A stretch of 27,393 nucleotides of DNA from Spyradosoma sp004558035 (GTDB taxonomy: Bacteria; Verrucomicrobiota; Verrucomicrobiia; Opitutales; UBA953), in the NCBI RefSeq assembly GCF_050314555.1, contig NZ_JBNPNH010000012.1, positions 1-27,393 on the forward strand. The letters run 5' to 3'. Position numbers and translations under genes: made by a program. Below are positions 15,023 to 21,711 of this stretch, piece after piece (the first letter of the stretch is position 1; each line of letters opens with the position of its first letter). The notes under the pieces were generated by a model. That model did no database searches, was not told the DNA's origin, and saw nothing but the letters and a program-made list of their open reading frames with translations.

Positions 15023-16362
15023 CGCGGGCCTCCTTTCGGAATGTTCAGGACTTCCCCGCGCGAGAGCCCGGAGAAATTCACGCCCGGATTCGCCGCGCGC
15101 AGCGCCGCCTCCGTGCAGCCGAGCTTCGCCGCGATCGCCGCCGCCGAATAGTCGCCCGCGCCGACTTCATACGTCGTCTTCTCGCCGGGGATGAAGACTT
15201 CGTCGTCCTCGTCCCGCGGCGCGGCCGCGCCGCGCGCGCTTTCGGGCACCTTCAGCGTCTGTCCGACTCTCAGCGTCGCGTCGGAAACGCCCGGATTCGC
15301 CTCGACGAGCGCCGCCTTCGTGCAGCCGAGCTTCTTCGCGATCGTCGCGAGGCGCTCGCCGCGCGCGACCGTATGCGCCGCCGGCTTCTCGTTCACGCCG
15401 AAAAAGCTGTTCTTGATCGCCTTGCGGATCTTTCCCGCCTCGGCGCGGTAGGCTTCGAGACGATTCGTCTCGCGCGCCTCCGCCTCGGAGTTGCCCGCTT
15501 CCTGCGCCTGACGGATCTTGAGCTTGATTTCGATCGTCTTGTTTTCCATGTCGCGGAGTTTTTCGTGGTCGCCGAAGCACTTGGATTTGGCGAAGCTCGA
15601 AATTTCCGCGTTCTCGAAGCTCGTGAAGTCGTCCGGAAGAATCGCCGGCTTCGGCGGCTTGGGCGGCGTCGGCGGCAAGGGAACGTCCACCGTTACCGCG
15701 TTCGTGCCGCCCGGCGTTCCCGTGGGCGGAGGTTCCGGTTGCCTGATTTCCGGTTTCTCGGGCTCGGCGTCGTCCGTCGAGCGCAGTTCATAGATTGCGA
15801 AGCCGAGCACGCCCGCGACGACGAGCGCCGCCGCGCCCAGCCAGCCGAAGCGGTTCTGTTCTCGCGGCTTGACGACGACGACCTTCTCCGGCGTTTCGGC
15901 GGCGGCTTTTTTCGGCGGCGCCGATTTGAAGTAGCCTTTCGAAATCTTGAATTCGAGCATCTGCTCGATCGCCTGCGGCTTGGAGAAATTCACGGTGTCG
16001 CCCGCGTTGATCTTCTTGAACGGCTCGAGCGCCCGCGGCAGGCCTTCCGGATATTTGAAGCCTTCCGCCATCACGGGAACGATGTTTTTGCCGAGCTCCA
16101 TCGCGTAGGCGATTTCGCGCCCGACGTAGTCGTGCTCCGGATCCGTGATGCAGCGGTCGAGCGCCCCCGGCGTGAGCAGGACGAGCACGTCCGTGCTGGC
16201 GCGGATCGAGACCGCGATCTTGGTCTCGAAGTCCTCCGAGCCGATGGAGTCGCCGTCGAAAAAGACGCGATAGCCGCGGTTGCGCAGACGGCTCGCGATG
16301 CGGTCCGCCTCGGCGACGCCGCCGTCGCGACGATAAGAAACGAAAATGTCGTATTCGCTCAT
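15019..16362 (-). CDS. transmembrane TIR-domain protein with two periplasmic LysM modules
   Basis: 447 residues. Residues 1-~140 are a TIR domain: YDIFVSYRRDGGVAEADRIA, GYRVFFDGDSIGSEDFETKI, DVLVLLTPGALDRC and VGREIAYAMELGKNIVPVM, in which Glu83 is at the catalytic position of NAD-cleaving TIRs. Then a basic linker, one membrane helix (172-192, FGWLGAAALVVAGVLGFAIY), a Pro/Glu-rich linker (200-242), a helical region (250-320) and two LysM modules (~329-372, HTVARGERLATIAKKLGCT...VGQTLKVP; ~398-442, YEVGAGDYSAAAIAAKLGCT...GEVLNIP). Topology by the positive-inside rule: TIR in the cytoplasm, LysM outside the inner membrane. The layout suggests a peptidoglycan-sensing receptor with a TIR output. 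NADase activity is inferred from motifs only. A-rich leader, no Shine-Dalgarno site. Confidence 0.9.
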   Translation of the reverse strand: MSEYDIFVSYRRDGGVAEADRIASRLRNRGYRVFFDGDSIGSEDFETKIAVSIRASTDVLVLLTPGALDRCITDPEHDYVGREIAYAMELGKNIVPVMAEGFKYPEGLPRALEPFKKINAGDTVNFSKPQAIEQMLEFKISKGYFKSAPPKKAAAETPEKVVVVKPREQNRFGWLGAAALVVAGVLGFAIYELRSTDDAEPEKPEIRQPEPPPTGTPGGTNAVTVDVPLPPTPPKPPKPAILPDDFTSFENAEISSFAKSKCFGDHEKLRDMENKTIEIKLKIRQAQEAGNSEAEARETNRLEAYRAEAGKIRKAIKNSFFGVNEKPAAHTVARGERLATIAKKLGCTKAALVEANPGVSDATLRVGQTLKVPESARGAAAPRDEDDEVFIPGEKTTYEVGAGDYSAAAIAAKLGCTEAALRAANPGVNFSGLSRGEVLNIPKGGPR

Positions 16363-16477
16363 GATTTTTGTCTTGTCCGTTTTCTCGCGTTCCCGCGAAA
16401 GGACGCCGTGCGGGCGCGGCGCGCGCGTTTCCCTTGAACCGTCAGCGTGAAACGCACGCGTCGCGACCGCATGACGC

Positions 16478-17356
16478 TTAAATGCCGAGCTCCTTGAGAT
16501 CCGCGTCGTATTCGGTCGTGACCGCGGCTCCCTTCGCGAGCGCGTCGAGCGCCTGATCGCCGCCGTCCATCTCCATGTAAACGGTGCTCACGTCCACGTA
16601 TTTGTTGATGGCTTCCTGGTCGAAGTTGATTTCTTCGAGGGTCTTCCCGGCCTCCGCCATTTCCTTGTTCGCGGTGAGCGATTCGATCGCCATTTCGAGC
16701 TCGAACGCCTTCTTCTCGGCGACGAGGATCGCGTTCTGATACTGCACGTTCACGCCGTTGGTCTTGTCGGAAATGAGCTGGGCGAGTTCGGAGCGTTTTT
16801 TGATCTTCACGAGATACTGCTTCATCTTCAGCTGCTTCGTGCGCGCGCCTTTGTAGGGGAAATCCGCGACCCACGCCGTCGGCTTGCCCTTGTATTTTTC
16901 GTCCGCCGCCTTGTAGGCGTCCACCGCCTGCTGCAGCAGCGTCTTGAGACCGTCCGCCTTCGCCTGGTTTTCGTCCACCTTGCGCTGGAGCTCGAGCTGC
17001 TTCACGCGCATCGTTCCTTCGCGGGCCTTGATGGATTCGTGCTTTTCCTTCGCGTCCGCGACCGCGGTCGTGAAGTAGCGGATCGGATCCTTGCGGATCA
17101 TCGTCATGTCCCAGGTGAGCGGGGCGTTCGGATCGTTTTTCTTTTCGGCGGGCGCGGGAGCCGGCTCGGGAGCGGGAGTCTGCGGCGCGGGCGCGGGCTG
17201 CTGTGCCTGCACGGGCGCGGGAGCGGGTTGAGCCGCAGGCGGCTGAGTCTGCGCGGCGGGCGCCTTCACGGCGTTCTTTTCCGCCTCGACGACGAAGTCC
17301 GGCTTTTTCCCGGTCGCGAAGGTGTAGGCGACGACGCCGACGGCGAGGAGCCCCAC
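16478..17356 (-). CDS. membrane-anchored Pro/Ala-linker coiled-coil protein with out-of-frame ATG
   Basis: As sequenced the frame opens at GTG 17356 (292 residues): GLLAVGVVAYTFATGKK is a membrane anchor, followed by a long Pro/Ala/Gln linker (about 30-75) and a Lys/Glu-rich helical domain (about 80-290; KQLELQRKVDENQAKADGL, ARTKQLKMKQYLVKIKKRSE). The natural start looks like ATG 17378, with the A-rich leader AAAGAAAGCAAAAAAC before it, but that ATG reads into the wrong frame across a (TC)4 run on the coding strand. One more TC unit would give MTKTILSLVGLLAVGVVAY, a complete anchor. This is either a sequencing or assembly error, or a slippage-controlled start. No family recognised. 115 bp upstream of the TIR gene in the same operon. 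Confidence 0.7.
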   Translation of the reverse strand: MGLLAVGVVAYTFATGKKPDFVVEAEKNAVKAPAAQTQPPAAQPAPAPVQAQQPAPAPQTPAPEPAPAPAEKKNDPNAPLTWDMTMIRKDPIRYFTTAVADAKEKHESIKAREGTMRVKQLELQRKVDENQAKADGLKTLLQQAVDAYKAADEKYKGKPTAWVADFPYKGARTKQLKMKQYLVKIKKRSELAQLISDKTNGVNVQYQNAILVAEKKAFELEMAIESLTANKEMAEAGKTLEEINFDQEAINKYVDVSTVYMEMDGGDQALDALAKGAAVTTEYDADLKELGI

Positions 17357-17364
17357 GAGAGAGA
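17357..17364 (-). repeat. (GA)4 dinucleotide run at a gene start
   Basis: GAGAGAGA on the + strand, (TC)4 on the coding strand, between ATG 17378 and the body of the coiled-coil gene. Adding one repeat unit restores the frame. Confidence 0.5.
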
Positions 17365-17410
17365 ATTGTTTTGGTCATGTTTTTTGCTTTCTTTTGTTAG
17401 TTTTTTGAAA

Positions 17411-17995
17411 TTAGTCTTCGCGCGGGAGCATGAAGACGTCCGCGTCGCTCCAGACGACCTCGTCGCCGTCGAGGAGCTTGAGTTCGAGGCGGTAATCGAT
17501 GCTCGCGACTTTGCGGGCGGTGCTCGAAACGCGCCCGTAGAGCGTGAAGTCCGAAACGCGCGGTTCGGTGATATCGATGATTTCGTTCTGCGTTTCCGCG
17601 TGATTGCTCTTCAGACCCTTGTTCACTTCCTTTACGATCCGACTTTCGTCCGCGACGCAGGAACGCGAGAGCAGCAGCATCGCGCCGGAGTCGTTGAGCT
17701 TCTCCGCGAAGTTTTCCGCCAGACGCGCGTAGTTGACGCCGCTCGCGCGGTTGCGCGAATCGAGCTTCTCCGTGTCGGTGGTGGGGTTGACGGAGAACGT
17801 CGGCTTCTCGCCCTCGTAGGCGCTCGCGATCTCGTCGAGCGCGCCCGAGGCGCGGAACTTGGCGTAGAGCGCGTCGGAGCTCGCGTCGACGTCCGACTGC
17901 GAGAGCAGAATCACTTTGGGCGCGCTTGTGCACGCGGTGAAGAACAGTGCGCACAGGCAGATCGCGCCAGAGAGAATCTTGGATGCGGTTTTCAT
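17411..17995 (-). CDS. LpoB-like lipoprotein, copy 1
   Basis: 194 residues. Lipobox LFFTACTSAP (Cys22). The body follows the LpoB (penicillin-binding protein activator) pattern: VILLSQSDVDASSDALYAK, VNYARLAENFAEKLNDSGAM, then SDFTLYGRVSSTARK, YRLELKLLDGDEVVWSDAD, as in LpoB where a YxLxGxI strand precedes a LxLxDxxxGxxxW strand. LpoB proteins sit in the outer membrane and stimulate penicillin-binding proteins. Copy 1 of a tandem pair; the leader and both ends are nearly identical to copy 2, while about 45 central residues differ (SRSCVADESRIVKEVNKGL here). 32 bp upstream of the frameshifted coiled-coil gene. Family call fairly good; the PBP-activator role in this organism is inference. Confidence 0.8.
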   Translation of the reverse strand: MKTASKILSGAICLCALFFTACTSAPKVILLSQSDVDASSDALYAKFRASGALDEIASAYEGEKPTFSVNPTTDTEKLDSRNRASGVNYARLAENFAEKLNDSGAMLLLSRSCVADESRIVKEVNKGLKSNHAETQNEIIDITEPRVSDFTLYGRVSSTARKVASIDYRLELKLLDGDEVVWSDADVFMLPRED

Positions 17996-18054
17996 GAAGC
18001 GGGATTCGTTTTTTCGGAAATGTTTTTTTGCTTTCTTTTGTTAGTTTTTTGAAA

Positions 18055-18645
18055 TTAGTCTTTGCGCGGGAGCATGAAGACGTCCGCGTCGCTCCAGACG
18101 ACCTCGTCGCCGTCGAGGAGCTCGAGTCCGAGGCGGTAATCGATGCTCACGACGCCGGCGACTTTGCGGACGGTGCTCGAAACGCGCCCGTAGAGCGTGA
18201 AGTCCGTTCCCGTGTTTGTCGTGATGTCGTCCACGTCGTCTTGAGTGTTGGCGTAGTTGTTTCCTATCCCCTTGCGTATTTTTTTTATGATTGCTCCGTC
18301 GGTCGCGACGCGGGAACGCGAGCGCAGCAGCATCGCGCCGGAGGCGTTGAGCTTCTCCGCGAAGTTTTCCGCCAGACGCGCGTAGTTGACGCCGCTCGCG
18401 CGGTTGCGCGAATCGAGCTTCTCCGTGTCGGTGCGGTTGACGGAGAACGTCGGCTTCTCGCCCTCGTAGGCGCTCGCGATCTCGTCGAGCGCGCCCGAGG
18501 CGCAGAACTTGGCGTAGAGCGCGTCGGAGCTCGCGTCGACGTCCGACTGCGAGAGCAGAATCACTTTGGGCGCGCTCGTGCACGCGGTGAAGAACAGTGC
18601 GCACAGGCAGATCGCGCCAGAGAGAATCTTGGATGCGGTTTTCAT
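18055..18645 (-). CDS. LpoB-like lipoprotein, copy 2
   Basis: 196 residues, tandem paralogue of the gene at 17411 with the same signal peptide and lipobox (Cys22) and the same C-terminus apart from a few residues (VVWSDADVFMLPRKD). The central segment is different: SRSRVATDGAIIKKIRKGI and NYANTQDDVDDITTNTG, and two residues are added in RKVAGVVSIDYRLGLELLDG. The LpoB-like motifs are kept (DFTLYGRVSSTVRK). A Cys replaces Arg at the KFCASGALDE position. Lies 49 bp downstream of the COG3014-like gene and 59 bp upstream of copy 1. Having two versions may allow activation of two partners; this is inference. Confidence 0.8.
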   Translation of the reverse strand: MKTASKILSGAICLCALFFTACTSAPKVILLSQSDVDASSDALYAKFCASGALDEIASAYEGEKPTFSVNRTDTEKLDSRNRASGVNYARLAENFAEKLNASGAMLLRSRSRVATDGAIIKKIRKGIGNNYANTQDDVDDITTNTGTDFTLYGRVSSTVRKVAGVVSIDYRLGLELLDGDEVVWSDADVFMLPRKD

Positions 18646-18681
18646 GAAGCGGGATTCGTTTTTTCGGAAATTCGTTCGCGC

Positions 18682-18713
18682 GGGAACGCCCGCGTCATTT
18701 CGCGGGCGCTCCC
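18682..18713 (-). terminator. stem-loop across the stop codon of the COG3014-like gene
   Basis: GGGAACGCCCGCG (18682-18694) pairs with CGCGGGCGCTCCC (18701-18713) with one mismatch; the 6-base loop contains the TGA stop. The stem uses the iterated genome word. It may attenuate transcription into the LpoB genes or protect a processed end; there is no U-tract. Confidence 0.45.
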
Positions 18714-20422
18714 GACGGGCGCGGCGGCGCGGAGAGGCGCTTCACGGGCTCGGCGGAAACGCTGCCGTCGGGCTTCAGCGTGAAGACCTGCACGACGGCG
18801 GGCCAATACTTGTCCGCCTTGTAAATGCGGACGATGTTCACGCCTTTCGCGGGAACGGAGACGGATTCGCCGCTGATGTCGAGCTGTCCGTTCGCGGGCG
18901 TCGCGAGACGCGCGACGGAGATCGTGCGCGGCATGTAGTTCCACGTGCGCGTGTTGGGCTTGGAGAGTTCGATCGGCTCCGCCGCGACGGCGACGGACGC
19001 CATGAAGCCGCGCACCGCGAGATTCACTCCGAGCGCGTTCCCGCTTTCGAGCGAGCTGTTCAGCGCGACCAGCGAACCGCCGATGGCGGCGCCTCGGGCG
19101 ACGACGCGCCCGATGATTTCGTACGTGAACGCGGTCGCGTAATCGAGCGTTTCCGCTTTCAGGCGACGATCCATGAGCACGTCGAAGTCCGTGAGCGGCG
19201 TCGGCTCGACGCCGTTGACGGTGAGCGCGGGCGCCTTGCCGCGGGAGTGGAGCACGGGCAGATATCCGGTCGCCTTGTCCGTCATCGCGGCGGTCGCGGC
19301 GAGCGCGTATTCCGTGCCGATGACGTGGCAGGCCTCGTGCTTGGCGGCGAGGTTCGCCGCGAGCGTGACGATGCCGCCGACGGCGAGATTCAGCGCCTTC
19401 GGAACCTTCAGGTCCACGGACTTCATGCCGATCGCGGGAGCGTGTCCCCCTTCGTAGACGACGTAAGTGAGATTCGGCTCCGCCATCGCCGCGTCCGGCT
19501 GCTCGGGATCGTCGCTGAACGCGATCGCGTTCGCCTCGCTCACGCTCGACGAGAGCGCCGCCTTCATGTAGTTGCGCATCGTGTCCTGCAGCAGCATGTT
19601 GTCCGGAAGAATTTCGAGCGCGGACTCGAGCTGTCCCGCGGCGATTTCGAAGTCCGCCGGCGAAGCCGCATTGTGGGCGATGACGATTGCCGAGAGCCAG
19701 CGCGCGTAGGGATTGATGTAAACGGAGCGTTTCGTTTCGGCGGGAACGTCGATCATCAGATCCGCGTCCGTGTAGCCCATCGCGCGGAGCGATTCTTCCG
19801 CGGACTTGCGCGGCGAGATGGAAAGCTTCAGTTCGTCGGTGAGCGTGAGTTCCATCGGTTCCGCCGAATCCGCGATGAGAGCGTCTTCGCTTTTCCGCTT
19901 GCGGTCGATCATCGTCTTCTGCGTCTCGACGAGCGCCTTCGCCTTCACGGCGATTTCGGCGCCCGACGTTCCCGAGCCGAGCGCGTTGTAAACCTGCAGG
20001 ACGGGCACCATGAGCGCTTCCTGCATCGTCGGTTCGTAGTCGCCGGAAATAAGATTGCCGAGGCGGGCGGAAAGGGACTTGTCCTCGTCCTCGCGGCGCG
20101 TGCCTTCGTCGATCATCGCCTGAGCGTTGTCCAGATAATACGCGGACGCGGCGAACTCGCCGTTCACGCCGGCGATGGAGCCCGCGTTGAGCATCCAGCG
20201 GAGCGGATCCTTCGCGGTCTCCACCTTGTCGGAGGAGCCGGCGGGATAGCCGGCGTCGCGCTGGATTTCGACCGAGGCGGTCTGCAGGTCGCCGCTTTCC
20301 CACGCGGGGCGGATTTTCGTGTAGTCGGGTCGAGTGGCGCAGCCGGCGAAGATGAGCGCGGTGAGCGCGATCAGCGCGGGCGCTGCGGCGCGACGAGAAT
20401 TTGAGCTTTTGTTTTTGGTCAT
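18695..20422 (-). CDS. COG3014-like lipoprotein, first gene of the envelope cluster
   Basis: 575 residues from ATG 20422. Lipobox LIFAGCATRP (Cys28). The N-terminal half has helical TPR-like segments (YTKIRPAWESGDLQTASVEI, DPLRWMLNAGSIAGVNGEFA, ASAYYLDNAQAMIDEG, ARWLSAIVIAHNAASPADFE, AAGQLESALEILPDNMLLQD). The C-terminal half is strand-rich (LTYVVYEGGHAPAIGMKSVD, GYLPVLHSRGKAPALTVNGV, RTWNYMPRTISVARL, VNIVRIYKADKYWPAVVQVF). This layout and the neighbouring LpoB genes match COG3014 proteins, which in other bacteria often sit beside LpoB. Role not established in the literature I know. A frame extension to 20539 lacks a signal peptide and is rejected. No Shine-Dalgarno site; the leader is A-rich and duplicated (20402-20443). 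Confidence 0.78.
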   Translation of the reverse strand: MTKNKSSNSRRAAAPALIALTALIFAGCATRPDYTKIRPAWESGDLQTASVEIQRDAGYPAGSSDKVETAKDPLRWMLNAGSIAGVNGEFAASAYYLDNAQAMIDEGTRREDEDKSLSARLGNLISGDYEPTMQEALMVPVLQVYNALGSGTSGAEIAVKAKALVETQKTMIDRKRKSEDALIADSAEPMELTLTDELKLSISPRKSAEESLRAMGYTDADLMIDVPAETKRSVYINPYARWLSAIVIAHNAASPADFEIAAGQLESALEILPDNMLLQDTMRNYMKAALSSSVSEANAIAFSDDPEQPDAAMAEPNLTYVVYEGGHAPAIGMKSVDLKVPKALNLAVGGIVTLAANLAAKHEACHVIGTEYALAATAAMTDKATGYLPVLHSRGKAPALTVNGVEPTPLTDFDVLMDRRLKAETLDYATAFTYEIIGRVVARGAAIGGSLVALNSSLESGNALGVNLAVRGFMASVAVAAEPIELSKPNTRTWNYMPRTISVARLATPANGQLDISGESVSVPAKGVNIVRIYKADKYWPAVVQVFTLKPDGSVSAEPVKRLSAPPRPSGAPAK

Positions 20423-20443
20423 TGAGCTTTTGTTTTTGGTTAT
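20402..20443 (-). repeat. 21-bp tandem duplication over the start codon
   Basis: TGAGCTTTTGTTTTTGGTCAT (20402-20422) is followed by a copy ending in TTAT (20423-20443). The downstream copy holds the ATG; the upstream copy has ATA at the same place. The coding sense is MTKNKSS preceded by ITKNKSS. Confidence 0.8.
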
Positions 20444-20462
20444 GGTCAAAAAGGGTTTCGCA

Positions 20463-20497
20463 GGACGGACTTCGCGCGGAACGAAGCGATTCCGTCC
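20463..20497 (-). promoter_or_regulatory. stem-loop in the leader of the envelope cluster
   Basis: GGACGGA (20463-20469) pairs with TCCGTCC (20491-20497), and inside it CTTCG (20470-20474) with CGAAG (20482-20486). About 40 bases upstream of the first ATG of the cluster. A possible mRNA leader structure; no known riboswitch consensus is recognised. Confidence 0.4.
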
Positions 20498-20510
20498 AGA
20501 AGCGTTGAAA

Positions 20511-20539
20511 AGATTGTTGTCTTGCTGTTCTGCTGTCAA
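20511..20539 (-). promoter_or_regulatory. candidate sigma-70 promoter for the envelope cluster
   Basis: A perfect TTGACA on the minus strand at 20534-20539. The -10 region 17-18 bases on (CAATCT or AATCTT) is poor. It would transcribe the hairpin leader and the COG3014-like gene. Weak call. Confidence 0.25.
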
Positions 20540-20683
20540 CAGTTAAGTTGTGGACGAGGCGCGGCGGATTTCCTTTTTCGCCCGGAAAACGACTGTGAAT
20601 CGGTTTTTCTGAAATCAGCAGTCTTGCCGGGAAAACGGGAACGAAAATCCGGAAACCGCGCCGCCGACGGAGCGCGGGGAAGC

Positions 20684-20707
20684 GGCGTTCGCCCCGACGG
20701 GAACGCC
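20684..20707 (-). terminator. hairpin after the pseudouridine synthase gene
   Basis: GGCGTTC (20684-20690) pairs with GAACGCC (20701-20707), two bases past the stop at 20709. Another inverted pair of the genome word just behind a stop codon; no U-tract. Confidence 0.45.
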
Positions 20708-20708
20708 T

Positions 20709-21674
20709 TTACGCGCGGCGGACGAGGCGCGAGCCGAAGCGCCCGCGCAGGAAGTCCGCCAGGTTCGCGAAGTCCGGCGGCGGGAACGCCCTGAAGTCCA
20801 GCGGCTCGCCCGTGATCGGGTGCGCCAGGCTGAGGCGCGCCGCGTGCAGCATCACGCGCGGGAGCGGCCAGCCTTCGTGCCGGTGGACGAGCTTGCCGTA
20901 GGTGCGGTCGCCCAGAATCGGGTGTCCGATGAACGCGAGATGCACGCGGATCTGGTGCGTCCGCCCCGTGTGCAGCACGCAGCGCACGAGCGCGGCGTCC
21001 GTCCCGAATTTTTCTTCGACGAACCAGTCCGTGCGCGCGGGTTTGCCGTCTTCGCGCACCGCCATCTTCACGCGGTTGGTCGGGTGGCGCTCGATCGGTT
21101 CTCGGATCACGCCGGCGAGCAGGTCGGGCGCCTTGTCCACGAGCGCGAGGTATTCCTTGTTCAGCTCGCGCGCCTGAAATTTTTCCACCAGCGAAAAATA
21201 CGCGGCGTCCGTCTTCGCGAAGAGCATCACGCCCGAAGTCTCCTTGTCCAGGCGATGCACGACGCCCGGGCGCAGCTCGCCGCCCGCCGTCGCGAGCCTG
21301 CCGCCCGTGCGGTGCAGCAGCGCGTGCACGAGCGTGTCGTCGCCCGTTCCCGCGCCGGGGTGCGTGACGACGCCCGGCTCCTTGTTGATCACGATCAGGT
21401 CGTCGTCCTCGAAAAGCACGTCCAGCGGCATTTCCGTCGGCGTCAGCGAGGTCTTCGGCGGTTCGGGGAAATCGATTTCGAGCGCGTCGCCCGCCGAGAG
21501 GGGCGTCTTGCGCGCGACGGCGGCGCCGCCGAGGCGCACGCGCCCGGCGTCCAGAATCTTCTGCACGCGGGAACGGCTCAGCTCCGGGAAGGCCGCCGCG
21601 AGCACCTTGTCGGCGCGTTCCCGCTCCGTTCCCGCGGGAACGACGAACGTCCTTTTTCGCGTATCCGTATCCAT
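20709..21674 (-). CDS. RluD/RluA-family 23S rRNA pseudouridine synthase
   Basis: 321 residues. An S4 RNA-binding domain at about 15-75 (ERADKVLAAAFPELSRSRVQ, RVRLGGAAVARKTPLSAGD) is followed by the catalytic domain with the family box VVHRLDKETSGVMLFAKT, whose Asp143 is the nucleophile for uridine isomerisation. Also LIVINKEPGVVTHPGAG, LNKEYLALV and the GRTHQIRVHLAFIGHPILGD motif. The S4 plus RluA-type layout and length are typical of RluD (23S helix 69), though the exact target among RluA-family enzymes cannot be fixed by eye. 37 bp downstream of the SurA-like gene, probably co-transcribed. No Shine-Dalgarno site. Confidence 0.93.
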   Translation of the reverse strand: MDTDTRKRTFVVPAGTERERADKVLAAAFPELSRSRVQKILDAGRVRLGGAAVARKTPLSAGDALEIDFPEPPKTSLTPTEMPLDVLFEDDDLIVINKEPGVVTHPGAGTGDDTLVHALLHRTGGRLATAGGELRPGVVHRLDKETSGVMLFAKTDAAYFSLVEKFQARELNKEYLALVDKAPDLLAGVIREPIERHPTNRVKMAVREDGKPARTDWFVEEKFGTDAALVRCVLHTGRTHQIRVHLAFIGHPILGDRTYGKLVHRHEGWPLPRVMLHAARLSLAHPITGEPLDFRAFPPPDFANLADFLRGRFGSRLVRRA

Positions 21675-21711
21675 CAGAAAAATGCCTTTCGTCCGCGCGG
21701 GAACGCCCGCC

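Larger units (their letters stand above)
17377..18672 (-). repeat. tandem duplication of about 645 bp carrying the two LpoB-like genes
   Basis: The downstream flank (GCTTTCTTTTGTTAGTTTTT) occurs at about 17385 and about 18030, and the upstream flank (CATGAAGCGGGATTCGTTTT) at about 17994 and about 18643. Flanks and gene ends are almost identical; only the middle of the genes and small indels differ. Confidence 0.85.

Noticed and set aside
18566..20404. Long plus-strand open frame (612 codons) opposite the COG3014-like gene
   Set aside because: No recognisable motif, Arg/His/Val-rich; the minus frame has a lipobox and neighbours in order.
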